From assembly GCF_000218685.1 (NCBI RefSeq), contig NW_006763290.1, forward strand, positions 2,798,694 through 2,862,693: a stretch of DNA of 64,000 nt. Reading direction: 5' to 3'. The position numbers and the translations under genes were made by a program. The notes under the pieces were generated by a model, which was not told the origin of the DNA, made no database searches, and saw only the letters and a list, made by a program, of their open reading frames with translations. This document shows positions 1 through 12,403 of the stretch, in pieces. The stretch comes from Serpula lacrymans var. lacrymans S7.9. Taxonomy: Eukaryota; Basidiomycota; Agaricomycetes; Boletales; Serpulaceae. How positions within the stretch are numbered: position 1 is the stretch's first letter; every line of letters begins with the position of its first letter.

Positions 1-470
1 CACCTCTCACCCTTGAAATGCAAATTCATGTGAGTAATATCACATGAAGGAAATACGACAAAATCTCCCTCATTCAGTTGCAACCCCAATCCAAGTTCCA
101 CCCGGTATAGTTCCCCCCTTTTGTGCTTACCCTGTGTGAGCATAAAGTATATTTTTTTGTCCTTTGCATAATAGTGAGCTTTGATTCCAACATTGGCATT
201 GACCATTAAGCCAATGAAAGGGTAGACAGCAGAGGGATTGTTTGCAGGTGAAATATTGGCTGTCTTACTGAGTATGGCATATTCTTCAGGAAGGTAAGCC
301 AATAGCTACATAAATCCATCAGAACATATCTATATAACTAATAATAAATGAAAAAAAATACCATATTATTGATCCATTCAAACAAGTCTGAAAATATGGT
401 TTTGAGATGTTGGTACATGGACTTCTCAATCATTGTGACCACTTTATGTTACAGCTAAGAGAATGGGCAT
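1..470 (-). pseudogene. TET/JBP-like 2OG-Fe(II) dioxygenase fragment 1 (cut by window edge)
   Basis: Two exons are readable on the minus strand: about 470-362, with the motif FEWINNM, and 305-1. A 56-base GT-AG intron at 361-306 keeps the frame. The second exon reads through LPEEYAIL, AHYYAKD, RGELYRVELGLGLQL and FPSCDITHMNLHFKG. The order of an HxD-like site, a GGEL-like strand and a distal H in THxN matches the double-stranded beta-helix of TET/JBP-like dioxygenases that are expanded in basidiomycetes (family knowledge; the assignment is mine). The metal-binding HxD reads HYY here, so this copy is probably inactive. It is paralogous to the gene at 60930-62900, where the matching exon junction is FEWISNV/MEHFLPAEY. 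The 3' end lies outside the window. The substrate cannot be told from sequence; oxidation of a methylated base would be the family expectation. Confidence 0.5.
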
Positions 471-969
471 CCTGTTATGCCATCCAGCACAATGGTTGAA
501 GCAAATAGTGGTACTTTTGCCAACCAGCTCTGAACTGGATCACATGTTTGAAAATATTAATAGAGGTCTTATCTAGAGTAACACCCTACTCATGGGGATA
601 TTGCCCTAGACCCACCTGACAAATACTTATTAATAGATTATTCTCCCATGAGCTACTTAATCATTACAAGTTGTACAATATTTATTCTTTTTCCTATTGG
701 TTAACTATACTCTCAGACCACTTTTTCTTTTTTCTCTTTTGGTCTGAGGAGACAGACAATTTGCTATAAAAGACCCTACATATCCATGTATCATTTTTTA
801 GCTTTTTATTACTTGAATTACCTGTTCTACTCCACATCAGAAAACTCTAAGTCTAAAACCTGTCCTTGACTTGCAATAATCCTCACATCTATCATACTCC
901 AGACTTATTGTACCTCCTCCTCTCTAAAAGGTAGAGAGATAGGTTGTGTTTTTGTTTAACATTGCCTCA
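434..969 (+). repeat. Dispersed repeat R1, left copy (possible degenerate LTR)
   Basis: About 540 bases align by eye with 63260-63815 in the same orientation. Shared blocks include ACCACTTTAT near the start, GAGCTGGTTGGC on the complement, CTCAGACCACTTTT, a TATAAA-like box (GCTATAAAAGACC here, CTATATAAAGTC in the other copy) and the end TTGCCTCA. A TG start, CA end, promoter-like TATA and length are compatible with an LTR. No matching target duplication was found, so the exact borders and the class are uncertain. It overlaps the upstream exon of the dioxygenase fragment. Confidence 0.45.
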
Positions 970-1144
970 TAAAATGTGCATTATATCAATTTATAGTAAC
1001 ATATTGATTTATAATGATTATAACATGTAATAAGAAATAATCTTTTATCTCCTACTAATATTACCAGATTGTTTGGTATGTAAAATTGCTAGTCCAATTG
1101 TTGAGTAAAAATGTAGAACATACCTCTGTTTTTTCTGTATGCTA

Positions 1145-3000
1145 GGTTTTTGGCCATTCCACCTCGGGCCCAGTAATAGAAATAAGTGGGCAGCTTTGGC
1201 ATATAGTGCCCAATGAAACAATATCACCAGGTGTAACTTCATTTGATTGAAAAACTGGCTTTGTTAGCATGTACATATTATGATTTTTCCCAGGGTTTCT
1301 GAACATCTTATACCACTCCACATAAGCTAAAGGCCCCTTGGACCAAAATTGTAGTGTTATATTGTAAGAGTAGATCATTTCAGGACATGAGAATATAACT
1401 CTCAACCTCCCAACCTTTGTGCCTATGATAATTGTAACAACCAAAAAAATTATACTCTGGTGCACAACAAGACAAGCAGAGAGGGGTGAGTAGAGGAGGG
1501 GATAATCTCCCTTATGGTAGAACTATGTTTGTTATGGGTAAATAACAGGAGGACTTGCTGAGGAGTCTCCTTGATCTATTGGGGTATTTATACTATTACA
1601 GGCTATTTGTACACGTGTACTATACAGTTGATAAAAGCAGTGGCTGATGATGTCATAAGGCACAGCCCATGTGACCAGCTCCACTGCGTGAGAAACTTGT
1701 ATCTAAGAATAAAGGAAAGCACAAGAAAGTGGAGTTTGAACAAAATGAAAAGTGCTGCATGGCACAGTGTGTGAAAAACTATGAAAGAAAGTTAAAGTGG
1801 AGAATGAAATTTAAAGGTCCAAAAATTGTGTATTGTAACAATAATGTAGTGAGCAATAAGATGTTAAACTGATAAAAATACATGATGCACCTTGTAAACC
1901 TGTCATCTTAGTATTATCAGTGTTTGCTACTGTGACAGTGTCAAATCTCCCCTTCTTTCCCGCCTTACCAAGCTTGTCCTTTATAGCATCCAAATTCTTG
2001 ATGTCATCTACATCATTTCCCAAACTATTGAGTATAAACTTAAGTGAATGTCAGATATCCATTCTGTTAAAGGGAAGCTGAGAAAATAGGAGCTGAGACC
2101 TCGTAATAGTGTTTCCTCTGCCCATAAATTGATCAAGAAAAGTGTGTAAATGATATGAGAATGATGAACAGCTGTATGTTATTTGAATAATGTTGAGTGA
2201 GTAGGCATGGCAGTGATGACATATTGGCAGAAATAGGATAATTGTGAGGATAATACTAAAGTGTCTACATCTTCTTGTGTTTCTTGCTCCCTATTCTCCT
2301 CTCTCTTCTAATTGCTTAGATAGCTTTCAACCATGACAACTATTTCTTGCCTGCTATTCCATTGCATCATTTGAGGGACCCTTATTATAAAATTTTGATG
2401 CCCTCCAGTCTTCCTTTGCAAAGTCTATACAGAACCTTTCAAACATTTCTGTATTATAGTTGTTGGTTGTGCCAAAATTACAAAAATTTTCTGCACAGTA
2501 TAACATAGAATAAAATTTGGGAATATTAAGGTGTTCCCCCATACTCAAGTAACGAGGGAGAAAAACATGTCTGCCGGCACAACAAAGACCCGGAGAACCC
2601 AAGATACCAAATTGTGGTGTCATTGTGAATGAAGTTGAGGAGTGCCCTATAACACATTATAACCTGAGAGGGAGTTTTTCCAACTATACATATCAGTAAA
2701 ATCCTTTCCATATTTTTTTTCTCTGTCCCAGATATTTGGGATAGGATAGTTATGATCCTGCATGTTTGAAGTGTTGTACACCAAAGTAGGGGGGAAGTTT
2801 GTGTATACAGTCATCAAGCTCTTTGTTAGTTATTAAGCTAGAATTAAAGCAAGTGTTTTACAACACCCTGATAGAATTGATGGAGCGGAGCACATCAGGA
2901 GTTATAGCCATGTGGATATTACAGTGAGAAAAAACCTCCCAAAAAGGACGATAAACACCCCCAGACACATTATAAGCCTTGTATCTCTCCTGGAAATTGG
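1145..3000 (-). pseudogene. Plavaka-like (CACTA superfamily) transposase, C-terminal part
   Basis: Minus-strand frames match the C-terminal half of the Plavaka transposases common in agaricomycetes. Reading downstream one finds YRPFWEVFSHCNIHMAITPD, then HKLPPYFGVQHFKHAGS, NFGTTNNYNTEMFERFCID with FAKEDW, and GRFDTVTVANTDNTKMTGLQG split into blocks. After the solo LTR at 1433-1840 the frame resumes with VGRLRVIF, GPLAYVEWYKMF and ICQSCPLIS. There are several stops and frame changes, so it is dead. The N-terminal half is missing upstream of about 3000, where Copia sequence begins. In life such a protein would cut and paste CACTA-type DNA transposons with short TIRs; no TIR was identified. Confidence 0.65.
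1433..1840 (-). mobile_element. Solo LTR, Gypsy family A, inserted in the Plavaka pseudogene
   Basis: It runs TGTAACAACC to ATTGTAACA (408 bp) and is homologous to the LTRs of the Gypsy A elements at 8002, 22365 and 52093. It is flanked by a perfect 5-bp duplication, ATAAT, at 1428-1432 and 1841-1845, so it is a single insertion reduced to a solo LTR by LTR-LTR recombination. Confidence 0.9.
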
Positions 3001-3006
3001 TGATAG

Positions 3007-4600
3007 ATGTTGCAATTACTTTGGCCTTTGACCTTGGATATTGTTGTTATTGGTGAGGAGCTCAAGCCCTCACCAGGAAAGCCCACCTCCTCGGAGGACG
3101 CTGAGATTGTCTGGATATTTAAGGATGAAAAGGCACATGGAATCATCCAGGACCACATCTCTGATGCCCTCCTAATGAGAACTGGAGACCTCACCAGCTC
3201 CAAGGAGTTATTTGACAAACTTGTTTCACTCCATCAGACGTCCAACATTGCCCCGGCCTTCTATTCATTCCAGCAACTCACCAAATTGTCCTGGGATGGA
3301 ACATCACCTATCTAGGACCACATTGTGAAAATCCAGACAATTGATTCACACCTCTCTGGAATGAAACCAGGAGTCAATACCAAACTCATGGCCTTTGCTC
3401 TTCTTCAATCTCTCCCAAAGTGAAAGGAGAAACACAAGGATAGCTTACCTTGTGTCGGAACCTGATAAGACCAAAACAACAACATTGACTCCAGAGCAAC
3501 GTCTCACATAGTTCCTCACCACTCCTGGTTTAAGCCAGGAACATACCAGTTTCTGAACCCTCTAAGGATAATCAGTTTTGGGGATGAATCCTCTGTAAAT
3601 GCCATTGGAATTGGGACAGTGATCCTATAAGCAACTGTTGGAAAGAAGAATTACAATATTGCACTGTCAAATGTCTTACTTGTGCCAAACTTCACTTTAG
3701 CACTCGTCTTTGTCCATAGATTGTCTAAAACAGGGTTATCAACACTCTTTCGTTCAGAAAAAGAAGGAATTCATTCTCACTGCTTTACACAAGTGAGGAC
3801 TGTATCACATCCAAGCAAAACCCAAAATCAGCTTTTGCAGCAGTGGATGTAAATCTATTGCACAGGAACATGGGATACATTGGAATGGATTGCTTACAAT
3901 AAATGGTTGAAAAAGGACAGCTCCAGGACACCCTTACTGGAACCCCGGAGTTTTGTGAACCTTGTGCTTTATGAAAGATGAAGAAATTACCTTTCAAGTC
4001 CACTGGAGGAAACCGAGCCAAGCACCCCATATGAATTGTGCACACAAATGTTGGAGGATCAATCAAATCAACCTCCAGGGAGGGTTTTCTGATACTAGGT
4101 TATCAATGTAGACAATTTCTCCAAAATTCCATGGATATACTTCCTAAAACACAAAAGTGAAGCACTGGAACAATACAAGCAATGGAAAGAAAATGTACAA
4201 ACATTTTTCCGAATTCATTTGAGAGAACAAAACTTCACTACACTGTATACAGAATCCCTCTGGAGCAATGGGGGAGGAGAATATACTAGCAATGCATTCA
4301 AGAATCAACTCCAAGGAGATAATGTCCTCCAAGAAACTACAGCTGCAGATACTCCAGAACAAAATAGCATTGCAGAACACATGAATCAGGCATTGGCTAC
4401 ATTAGCAACCATACTCCATGATTCCAAGCTCCCACACTATGAATCTGGTAGCAAGTTATTTCCACCAGAAAACTTGATTATATAAGAGATTCGCTTGACA
4501 CCTGGGTGACACTATAGCACAGGGTTATGGTTGGGCAAAATACCATGCAAGCAGGTGATATTCCACTTTCAATATAAGGAATAAATCACCGGTATAGATT
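3007..4600 (+). pseudogene. Ty1/Copia gag-pol remnant
   Basis: Plus-strand frames show three Copia blocks in order. At 3007-3420 is a UBN2-type gag (WIFKDEKAHGIIQDHIS, then LFDKLVSLHQTSNIAPAFYS). At about 3790-4000 is the GAG-pre-integrase region (LHRNMGYIGMDCLQ, then EFCEPCAL). At 4219-4485 is the integrase core (LWSNGGGEYTSNAFKNQL, then TPEQNSIAEHMNQAL). The core keeps the acidic residues of GGGEYT and IAEHMN. The protease is lost and stops interrupt all parts, the frame ending near 4485. No LTRs were recognised on either side, so this is an old truncated copy. Confidence 0.75.
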
Positions 4601-4658
4601 GGGTGACAAAAAACTGCTACAAATATGGATATCATCAATTTATGTACATCAAAAGTAG

Positions 4659-7262
4659 TCATAAGGTATACACAGCTCGGGCAAGAGTGCCACTTCTATC
4701 AATAATGGCCCATCTCTGCCCATACTTCACTCTGCCTACTGCACATTGAATACAAATAATGTCTACTACTTTTAGCGGCCCCAATTTTGAATAATATGGA
4801 ACACCAAGAGTGTTCACCCCTTCTAAAACACATGTTTTGACTGCAGGTTGCACAAGAGTGAGTAATGTGATCATGGGAAGCGGGACTACAACAGCATATT
4901 GCTGCTGGGGAAAAAAAGTCTTTAATTTGTATTCAGGAGTCCAATGGCGCTGGCAAGTGTATTTATCAACTAGACTCTGGTACTGGACAGGGGTGAATAT
5001 CCTGTTGCTTGTTAGATTAAGTGGGCACTCACTCGGACAAATGATGCATCTCTTGAATCATCTTGGGTCTTCACCATTTCTGCTGCAGATATAGTATCTC
5101 CACCCTCGAGACACTATATTTTACCCCATAGAGTAATGGTATTGACCGTTATATATGGTTGGATGGTAGAAATGGAAATGTCAAAGTGTGTGGCCAATGC
5201 CATACAGATCTTGTTTAAAAGATAATTGTCAATTTCACCTACTTTGTGAGGAGGCAACAAGATACATGTGGGGTCTGAAGGCCAAGTTTAATGCAGACCT
5301 TATGAATATTTAGGTCACTTACAAGATTTGTCCCTAAGATGGAGTGATGCATTTACATTTTGTGGCTTTTAAAGGAGCAATTCCTGCCGCAAGTTGTGGA
5401 TGAGCTGTACTTGGGTGAGTCTTGCATCGGGATACCAACAACTTCTCACTGAAGGTTGTAAGAGTCCACAAAACTGTTCTATGGGAAAGGCCCAGGATGT
5501 CCAGACAGGACCTGTGACCTCAATGCTGTCAGCAATGTGTAGTAACCTATGCACCGTAACAGGGCAAGCACTGAGTTGGTCTGGAAGTAACTAATAGTAA
5601 AATCTGGGGAAAGTCTATGTGTAAGAAGTTATGCCGAGAGATGGTGGCTGTATACATACTCTCCGTAGGATTCCAACCAGTGTATAAAGCCTGGATGCAG
5701 CATGTCGATGTCGTCTCTTAATAGCTCAAATTGAAGATGGGATTGTAGCTCCAGACATAGCAGTAGCTTCACCAATTACTTCCCAGACTCTTTTTTTGAG
5801 CAGATACAAACCTACCTTTATAGTCACCTGTCCACAAAGAAATGAGGTTAGATATGACATTGTCCCAGATTAAATGCATAAAATCATAAGGAAAGGAAGC
5901 AGGAGATGAAAGAGAATGCAGGCAGCTTAGCAGTGGAAGGCCATTTACTGTATAGCTTTGCAAGATAGGCTGATTGTGTAGGAGTCAATACTTACTGAAC
6001 CTCTTTACCTTGCAAGAGAACTTTGGTGTGGCTTCACACAGGGAGGTTTCTGGGATCAAGCTTTTTTACCGCTGAGACTACATCTCAGGTATTTGGGTGC
6101 TGGCTCCAACCTAGAGGGACATAATGAGCTGTACCCCGAGAGCTAGGAATTTGGAGGCCATTAATCTTGCAAGCATGACACGGTGTGAACCCATTGTGAC
6201 CCTTTGTCTTCATCACCATTGAAAATAGCGGGTATATCACCAGATACAATGATTAGATATGCACAAAGAGCAAAAATAGCGGCCTCTACAATGTTGTATA
6301 TGCAAACTCCAATGGCTAGCTTAAGCATCTCCTCTACAAATGGCCATATAAATGAGCCAAAATCTTTTGGCTTCTTTGAACCAGGTACAACACCCAAGCA
6401 CATGATATAATTCTTTAAGAATTGAATCTCTGGGGGAGAATTGTAGTTGTATACAATGAGAGGCCAGGCTGTTTTTTTGCGGTGGCAGAAAGGAACAAAA
6501 GCATCAGTAGAGAGCCCAAGGGCGATGTCACGCGGATCTGAGAGATAGTTGTGGGGTAGCGCTTGTTATGGACAAATACTTAACTTCCTAGCAGATTACA
6601 ATACACAGTGCCATCTGTGACATTGTTGAAAGTGTGTGTGCTTTCAATTTGTTCACGGCCTCAATACTTCATCTTTTCCAGCATTGTTGGAGAGAGCAAC
6701 AAGGCATGGTATTAATAGTATGTAAATAAACCTATTTCTTGGATGTTTGTTTATAGCGGGGAGAGTTGCAATGTGGACACTTGTTGAGTAGAGTGTTTGG
6801 TCCAACATAGCAACAGCATGAATTGATGCAACAATCATATAAGACTGGCTCAATCGCCAAAAGAAATGCTACATGCAAAGTAGTCTCCTTCCTAGGGACT
6901 GGTCCTGAAATATGAGAGGCAACTTATTGAAGGTGTTATCTATCATGTGGGATTTGACTTTGAGTGCAAAAGCTATGAGTATTAGTTTGTAGCTTTTGCT
7001 CAGATCATTGGCTAAGATATTTTATTAGTACAACTTCTATAGTCATTGATTGAAAAAAACACTTGCCTATGGTAGCAAGATCATGCTCAAGGGTCTCTCG
7101 TAGCTTATCCCATAAAGACAACCCAGACAAGCCTAAAAACAACTCATTGTCATCCTCTGGCTGTCCACCCTTGTTGCCAAATATACTGCCCTCTTCAGAG
7201 TCATCATTTCCTGAGTCACTCAAATCCTCATTTTCTTCAACCTCGCTGCCTAACTCCATTTT
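4659..7262 (-). pseudogene. CACTA Tnp2-type transposase pseudogene 1
   Basis: A nearly collinear Tnp2 transposase can be read on the minus strand in short frames. An acidic N-terminus at 7259-7005 (ELGSEVEENEDLSDSG) is followed by NRFIYILLIPCLVALSN near 6700, then FCHRKKTAWPLIVYNYN near 6480. The family core (CLGVVPGSKKPKDF, then FVEEMLKLAIGV) is at 6400-6161, and FPYDFMHLIWDNVISNL at about 5880. VTGPVWTSWAFPIEQFCGLL is at 5520-5450, and VVDIICIQCAVGRV with RWAIIDRSG at 4770-4680. Each frame is interrupted, so it is non-functional. Family members mobilise CACTA elements with CACTA-ending TIRs and 2-3 bp duplications; I did not find the TIRs. Confidence 0.8.
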
Positions 7263-8001
7263 TTAAGAGCAGCTGACATGGCATTCTTCACCACCCTGGC
7301 ATCTACGTCTGATGTCTGACCATCACTGATGCCTGTGTCTTAAATGCCACAAGATGCTAGCGCTGGATCATGGAGTCATGTAGAAGGATGATTGCTATTG
7401 ACATTCATATTATGACTAGGATCATTGATGGAGTCCAAATGTTTTGTCATGCTCTTACATTGTGTAATATTTCTAGTCCAATGTCCACCTGGTAGTTAAT
7501 ATGGGGAGTTTGCAATGATTATAGGAGGGGCCTGCAGCATCCAATGCCTATACTCTGTACTTGCACTAACCAATTGACTGCAACAGAAGTATAATTGCTT
7601 CACTTGTGAAGATTTGTGTGGCGTTGGTGTCAATAATACTGTGGACAATTTGGTCAGATTATGCAGATAGATGGCCCAGCACCTACATGTAATACCTATA
7701 GTATAATAGACCAGACTTCCAGGCTAGAATGTCTCTATTAGATCAATGTCTGAGTCTGCTGAAGCATATAATAACAGCAAGAGTAGGAAGTGATGAGTGT
7801 TGAGCTTGAGGTCATGGTTAAATAATTCAAGGCATCCACATGGCTTGCCACATGGACTGGAACTCTCAGACTCTTGCTACCTTGGCTGACTAATAGTCTA
7901 TCTGTAGAGAATAACAAATATAGCAACTAGGAACATCACAGTAAGTAGACACATTGTATACTCACTTTCCTCCTCAGTCTCTCATAATACATGCTAGATA
8001 T
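7263..8001. other. No recognisable gene
   Basis: The stretch between the Tnp2 pseudogene and Gypsy A copy 1 has only short chance frames. No known domain, TIR or strong repeat was seen. Confidence 0.5.
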
Positions 8002-8415
8002 TGTAACAATACACAATTTTTGGATCTTTAAATTGCATTCTCTACTTTAACTTTCTTTTGTAGTTTTCACACACTATACCATGCGGCACTTTCCATTTTG
8101 TTCAAACTCCACTTTTTCACGCTGCACTGCTTTCCTTTATTCTTAGCTACAATTCTCTCACACAGTGGAGCTGGTCACAGGGGCTGTGCCCTATGACATC
8201 ATCAGTCATGGCCTTCATCAACTGTATGGTACACACGTACAAATAAGTCTGTAGATGTATATAAAAACCAATAGATCAAGGAGACTCCTCAGTGAGTCCT
8301 CCTGTTGTTTACCCACAACAAACTTGGTCCCATCTTAAAGGGTAACCACTCCCACTCACTTCACTCAAAGCTTGTTTGAGTTGTGCGCCAGAGTATACAA
8401 ACTCTTGGTTGTAAC
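8002..8415 (+). repeat. 5' LTR of Gypsy A copy 1
   Basis: It runs TGTAACAATACACAA to GGTTGTAACA (414 bp). A TATA-like box (TGTATATAAAAACC) lies near 8256 and a CRE-like TATGACATCATCAG near 8190. The end carries the imperfect palindrome CCAGAGTATACAAACTCTTGG, whose mirrored arms are shared by all A LTRs. Confidence 0.85.
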
Positions 8416-8957
8416 ATGAGGACTCGCTCTCTATTACTCTCTCGCACTTTGTGCAAACCCGGACCACAGGGTTAAGTGGAAGTCTTTCAAACAGTAAGAC
8501 TTGGGTACAAGTCTGGTGTTGAGCATTTGATAGCCAGCAAAAACCAAGTGTGTGCCTCAATCCTGCAGGTGCGCTCCTCAGGATGAGGCACTAGAGAGAA
8601 TTAAACCAAACTATACATGGCCCCAGTGTTAAGGGGAGTACTTTAGCTCAGCAGTTGGTGTGGAACCACTGTTAATGAGATTTAGATACAAATTTCTTCT
8701 TCGCTTTCCTCTGACCAGGCTGGGCACTTGCCTCTGCCAGTTGGAGAAGGGCTGACAGCTTAACAAGTGGACCACCCCCTGACAACCATTTGGACCAGGG
8801 TTTATTATGTTTACATTTTTACATACCTTTTATTTACTATAGTATGGGTAGTCAGGGATTGAGACCCGTTACTCAGCTGGGAAGAGGTAGATCCACAGAT
8901 AGCAAGTGGGGACCCCCAGTTACACTTTTTTTACATTTACAAAGAGAACGAGATAAC
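8416..8957 (+). other. 5' leader of Gypsy A copy 1
   Basis: This is untranslated sequence between LTR and gag, homologous to the leaders of copy 2 (36539-37047) and copy 3 (58997-59338 plus 57449-57623). It contains the shared blocks CAGTTGGTGTGGAACCACTG and CAGTTGGAGAAGGG. The first bases after the LTR do not look like a standard TGG-starting tRNA primer site. Confidence 0.6.
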
Positions 8958-9981
8958 ATGTTGTTGCAACCACAACCCAATGTCAACACTCTGTTACACA
9001 ACATGCGTGTACAGATTTTGTTATTGCCCACACAGCTCAGCGAGCTTCAAACAAACCCCCCTGAAGCAGTTAAGCAAAAATTCAACAAGAAAGTTGAAAT
9101 TGTCACTGACCCCGGCACTTTTGAAGGAGACCGGGCTAGATTTGCCAAATGGTGGATCAAGCTTCAAATTTGGATCAAGGCGAACTGGGTTGTATTTGCT
9201 GATGATTTCAAGATAGCAACAGCTGTACTATCAAGACTAAAAGGACCTGTGGCAGGTCAATACACCGAAGTACAACTCCAGGAGTGCTCCACGGCCAATC
9301 ACTGGCTTACCTGGGACAATCTCAAGGGGGAGATTGAGAAATATTTCAAACCCCAAGCTGAGTGTGATTGGGTGCGCCAGCAAATCTGTTCCTTCAAACA
9401 AGGAAACATAAGGACAGATGATTTTGTAACCCGGTTCCTGGCCCTCTCCATCCAAGGGGGTCTAGGTAATAAACATGCAGTAGAGCTCCTAGAACGCAAT
9501 GTGAACCCCCACATTGCAGAACAGCTTTATCTGCAGGATATGAGAAACAAGAACCTCACGCAAGCAGCAGAAGAAGTTCGCAAAGTAGGTAGGGCCATTG
9601 AGCTCTACAAAATGCAATTCAGTGGTGGGTCCACCAAAAACAACTATTCCCAGAGGTGCCCTGGGTCATCAAACCAAAATAAAAATCATTCTCACGGGTT
9701 TAAGCTGTTCGGGCTGCAACCAGGGCAGGGAGCCCCTATGGATATTGGTGTGGTCCAAGGCGGACAGATGTGCAGATTCAAAGGGAACTGCTACAATTGC
9801 GGCCAAGAGGGACACATGTCCTGAGACTGTGAAAATGGGGTGCAGGCTGCCCAACAAAAAAATAACCAAGGGCGCCAGATGCGCCAATTAGAAACAAAAA
9901 AGCCAGACAATCAGAAATCCAAGCCTTTTTTTACGACCAACAGGTCGCTGAAATGAAATCTCAGGGAAAAGAGTTTGGAGC
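8958..9981 (+). pseudogene. Gag of Gypsy A copy 1
   Basis: Gag forms the capsid-like particle and packages element RNA. The start chosen (MLLQPQPNVNTLLHNMR) matches the starts of copies 2 and 3; the open frame extends further upstream but only through leader. The capsid core has WWIKLQIWIKANW and FKQGNIRTDDFVTRFLAL. It ends in a CCHC zinc knuckle (CYNCGQEGHMS) that is cut by TGA at 9822-9824 exactly where copies 2 and 3 read HMARDC or HMAQDC. The lost residue is Arg in copy 2, so the stop fits a CGA-to-TGA change. A frame-shifted tail continues to about 9981. Confidence 0.8.
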
Positions 9982-11260
9982 TTAGGTCACTTGGGTGCCT
10001 TCACTCCTCTTAACAATGAAGTAAACCACAACAAGGTGGCCCCTGCTCTGGGGTGTTGCACAAGCAATAAAGGAAAGGGGGTGGCTCCACAATTTGTAAA
10101 TAAATTTCTAAATTTACTATCTGAAGTATGTCCTTGTATGAAGAATTGTGACTGTAATATTTATGATATCACCACTGCACCAGTGTCTCCCCAGGAGCAT
10201 GGCCCTGGCAAAACAAACACTAGAGTGCTTGATTCTGGTAAAAATAAAAATAAAAATATAGAAAAACCTAAAGTAGAAAAACATATTCCTTTTAATTTTC
10301 TTCTTCTTCTTCTCTGGAGCCACTTTCCAACCAAATCCCAAGGCGTGTGTTGATGCACACAGATTTACTCCAAAGAGAGATCTGTTTAGATGTTGGTGTG
10401 GAAGACCTTGCCTGGGGCATAGTACACCCAACCAGCGGCATCTTCATAGATCAGGTCTGGGTGGAGCACGTCGGACTCCTCATTGTAAAATTAGATGTAT
10501 CTATTCCCGTCTATAACATTGACAGTATGCTTAACGCAGGTGGCTACATTACACACAAATGTTCTTTTGTTGTTGTTGAGTATCAAGGACACAGGGAACG
10601 AGTCACCACTGAAGCTACCCAACTAGGGGAGATTAATTTAATTGTAGGTTGGACCTGGCTATTGAAACACGATCCTGAGATCAACTGGCAGACAGAGGTT
10701 GTCACATTGTCACGTTGCCCTCAGAAGTGTCATAACTTGGGTAAGATTGATGATGACAATCATGAGGTGAAACCTGAGGAAGAGATTAAGAGGCTGGTAC
10801 CTCCAGAGTACCATGACTTCTGCAAAGTCTTTTTAAAACACAGATTAGAGCGCTTCCCAGGGGCTAAGCCTTGGGACCATGCTATAGATTTGAAGGACAC
10901 CTTTAAACCCCGAAACGGACACATGATTCCCCTCTCTGCTCCAAAAGAGATAAGGTATCTAGTGTCAAAGATAAACAGCTAAGGAAGAGTTATATTAGAC
11001 CTTCCAAGAGCCCTTTGACATCCCCGGTGTCCTTCATTCCTAAAAAGGACGGTAAGAAGTATATGATTATGGACTATTGTTATCTAAATGAGTACATGGT
11101 TAAAAATGTGTATCTGTTGTTTTTGGTCTGTCAGTTAGTAGACAAGTTGGCTGGTGCCAAGACCTTGACAAAGGTGGACCTCTGATGGGAGTACAATAAT
11201 GTACACATCAAAGAAAAAAATGCTTGAAAAGCCCCTTTCACGTGCCTCCAAGGATCCCTC
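9982..11260 (+). pseudogene. Protease and early RT of Gypsy A copy 1, truncated
   Basis: The main open part is 10347-10982. The retropepsin region reads GIVHPTSGIFIDQVW where copy 3 reads GIVHPTSALLDSGANGIFID, so about 8 residues including the catalytic Asp-Ser-Gly are deleted. Downstream come the linker RLVPPEYHDFCKVF and the RT entry (AIDLKDTFKP), then broken frames with SFIPKKDG-like and YLNEYMVKNVY-like segments to about 11190. RT ends abruptly after the part corresponding to KMDLRWGYNNV, and integrase follows near 11260. Confidence 0.8.
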
Positions 11261-12400
11261 AAACCTCAAATCAAATAGATATGATTCAGTAATGGTGGTT
11301 GTGGATTGCTTCTCCAAAGAAGTGGTATTCATTCCCACCAATAAAATTATTACAGCGACTGGTGCAGTAGATTTATTTTGAGATTTTGTATGGTCTACCC
11401 ACAGGTTGCCAGAAAAGGCTATCTCCAAATGGAGGCCTTCATATGCTAGCAAATTTACAAAAAATCTATGCCGGATGCTGGGCATCAAACCTAAATTATC
11501 AATGGCATTCCATCTGCAAACAGATGGACAAACGGAGAGGCTCAACCAGGAGTTGAAGCAATACCTTCGTCTATTTATTAATAACAGAGAGATGGATTGG
11601 GTGAAGTGGCTAAAGATAGCCCAGTTCTTATACAATATCAAACAGTTATCGGCTACAGGGAAAGCACCATTTGAGGTTACAAGGTTCTACCTCCCCAGAA
11701 TGGGTGTAGAACCTGGAAAAAGCAAGAACAAAACTGCTGAGAACATGGTCAAAGACATGAAGTCTGCCTTAGATGAAATGCATAAGGCACTATTCAAAAC
11801 TGCAGAGCAGATGAAAGACAGGGCAGAGCGTAGACACTCTAAGGCCCCTGACTACAAGGTCAGCAACCTTGTCTGGTTAGATACCAACCACTTAAAAATA
11901 AAAGATTAGTCTAGAAAACTGACCAAAAAGTGGATCGGGCCTTACCAGATTAAGGAAGTCAAACCCAACATACTTGAGCTAGAACTCCCAAACAAAATGA
12001 GGGTAGTTCCCACGGTCAATATTAGCTGTGTGAAACCCTACAAAGGGCTGCTGCTGGAACAGCATGTAGACAGGCCTGGACTGGTTGTAGTCACCTAGGA
12101 AGGTGAAGAAGAATTTGAAGTAAAACAGGTGGTGTATGCACACTTGAAGCATGGAAAATTAGAGTTCCTGGTCCTATGGAAGGGCTATGGAGACAAGGAC
12201 AGAAAGTGAGAACCAGAAGCCCATCTGGACAATTCCCACAACGCTGTTCAACAATTTTATTCTAAGAATCCCTCAGCTCCTAGGAAGCTTAGAGGCATGG
12301 ATTCAACCTTTTTCAATTCCCTTTTCTAACCTATGCACAAAAATATCACTACTACCTCCAGTACTTGGTCTTTCCTGGAAATCAAGCCTTAGAAGGGGGG
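11261..12400 (+). pseudogene. Integrase and chromodomain remnant of Gypsy A copy 1
   Basis: The frame starts inside the integrase core (NRYDSVMVVVDCFSKEVVF). It continues at 11406-11909 with a degraded second catalytic region, FHLQTDGQTERLNQELKQYL, and the C-terminal APDYKVSNLVWLDTNHLK. The zinc-binding N-terminus and first catalytic Asp are missing because of the deletion. The C-terminal chromodomain (LKHGKLEFLVLWKGYGD) is readable near 12140-12200 and is followed by a stop. In intact relatives the chromodomain directs integration into heterochromatin. Confidence 0.8.
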
Positions 12401-12403
12401 TAG

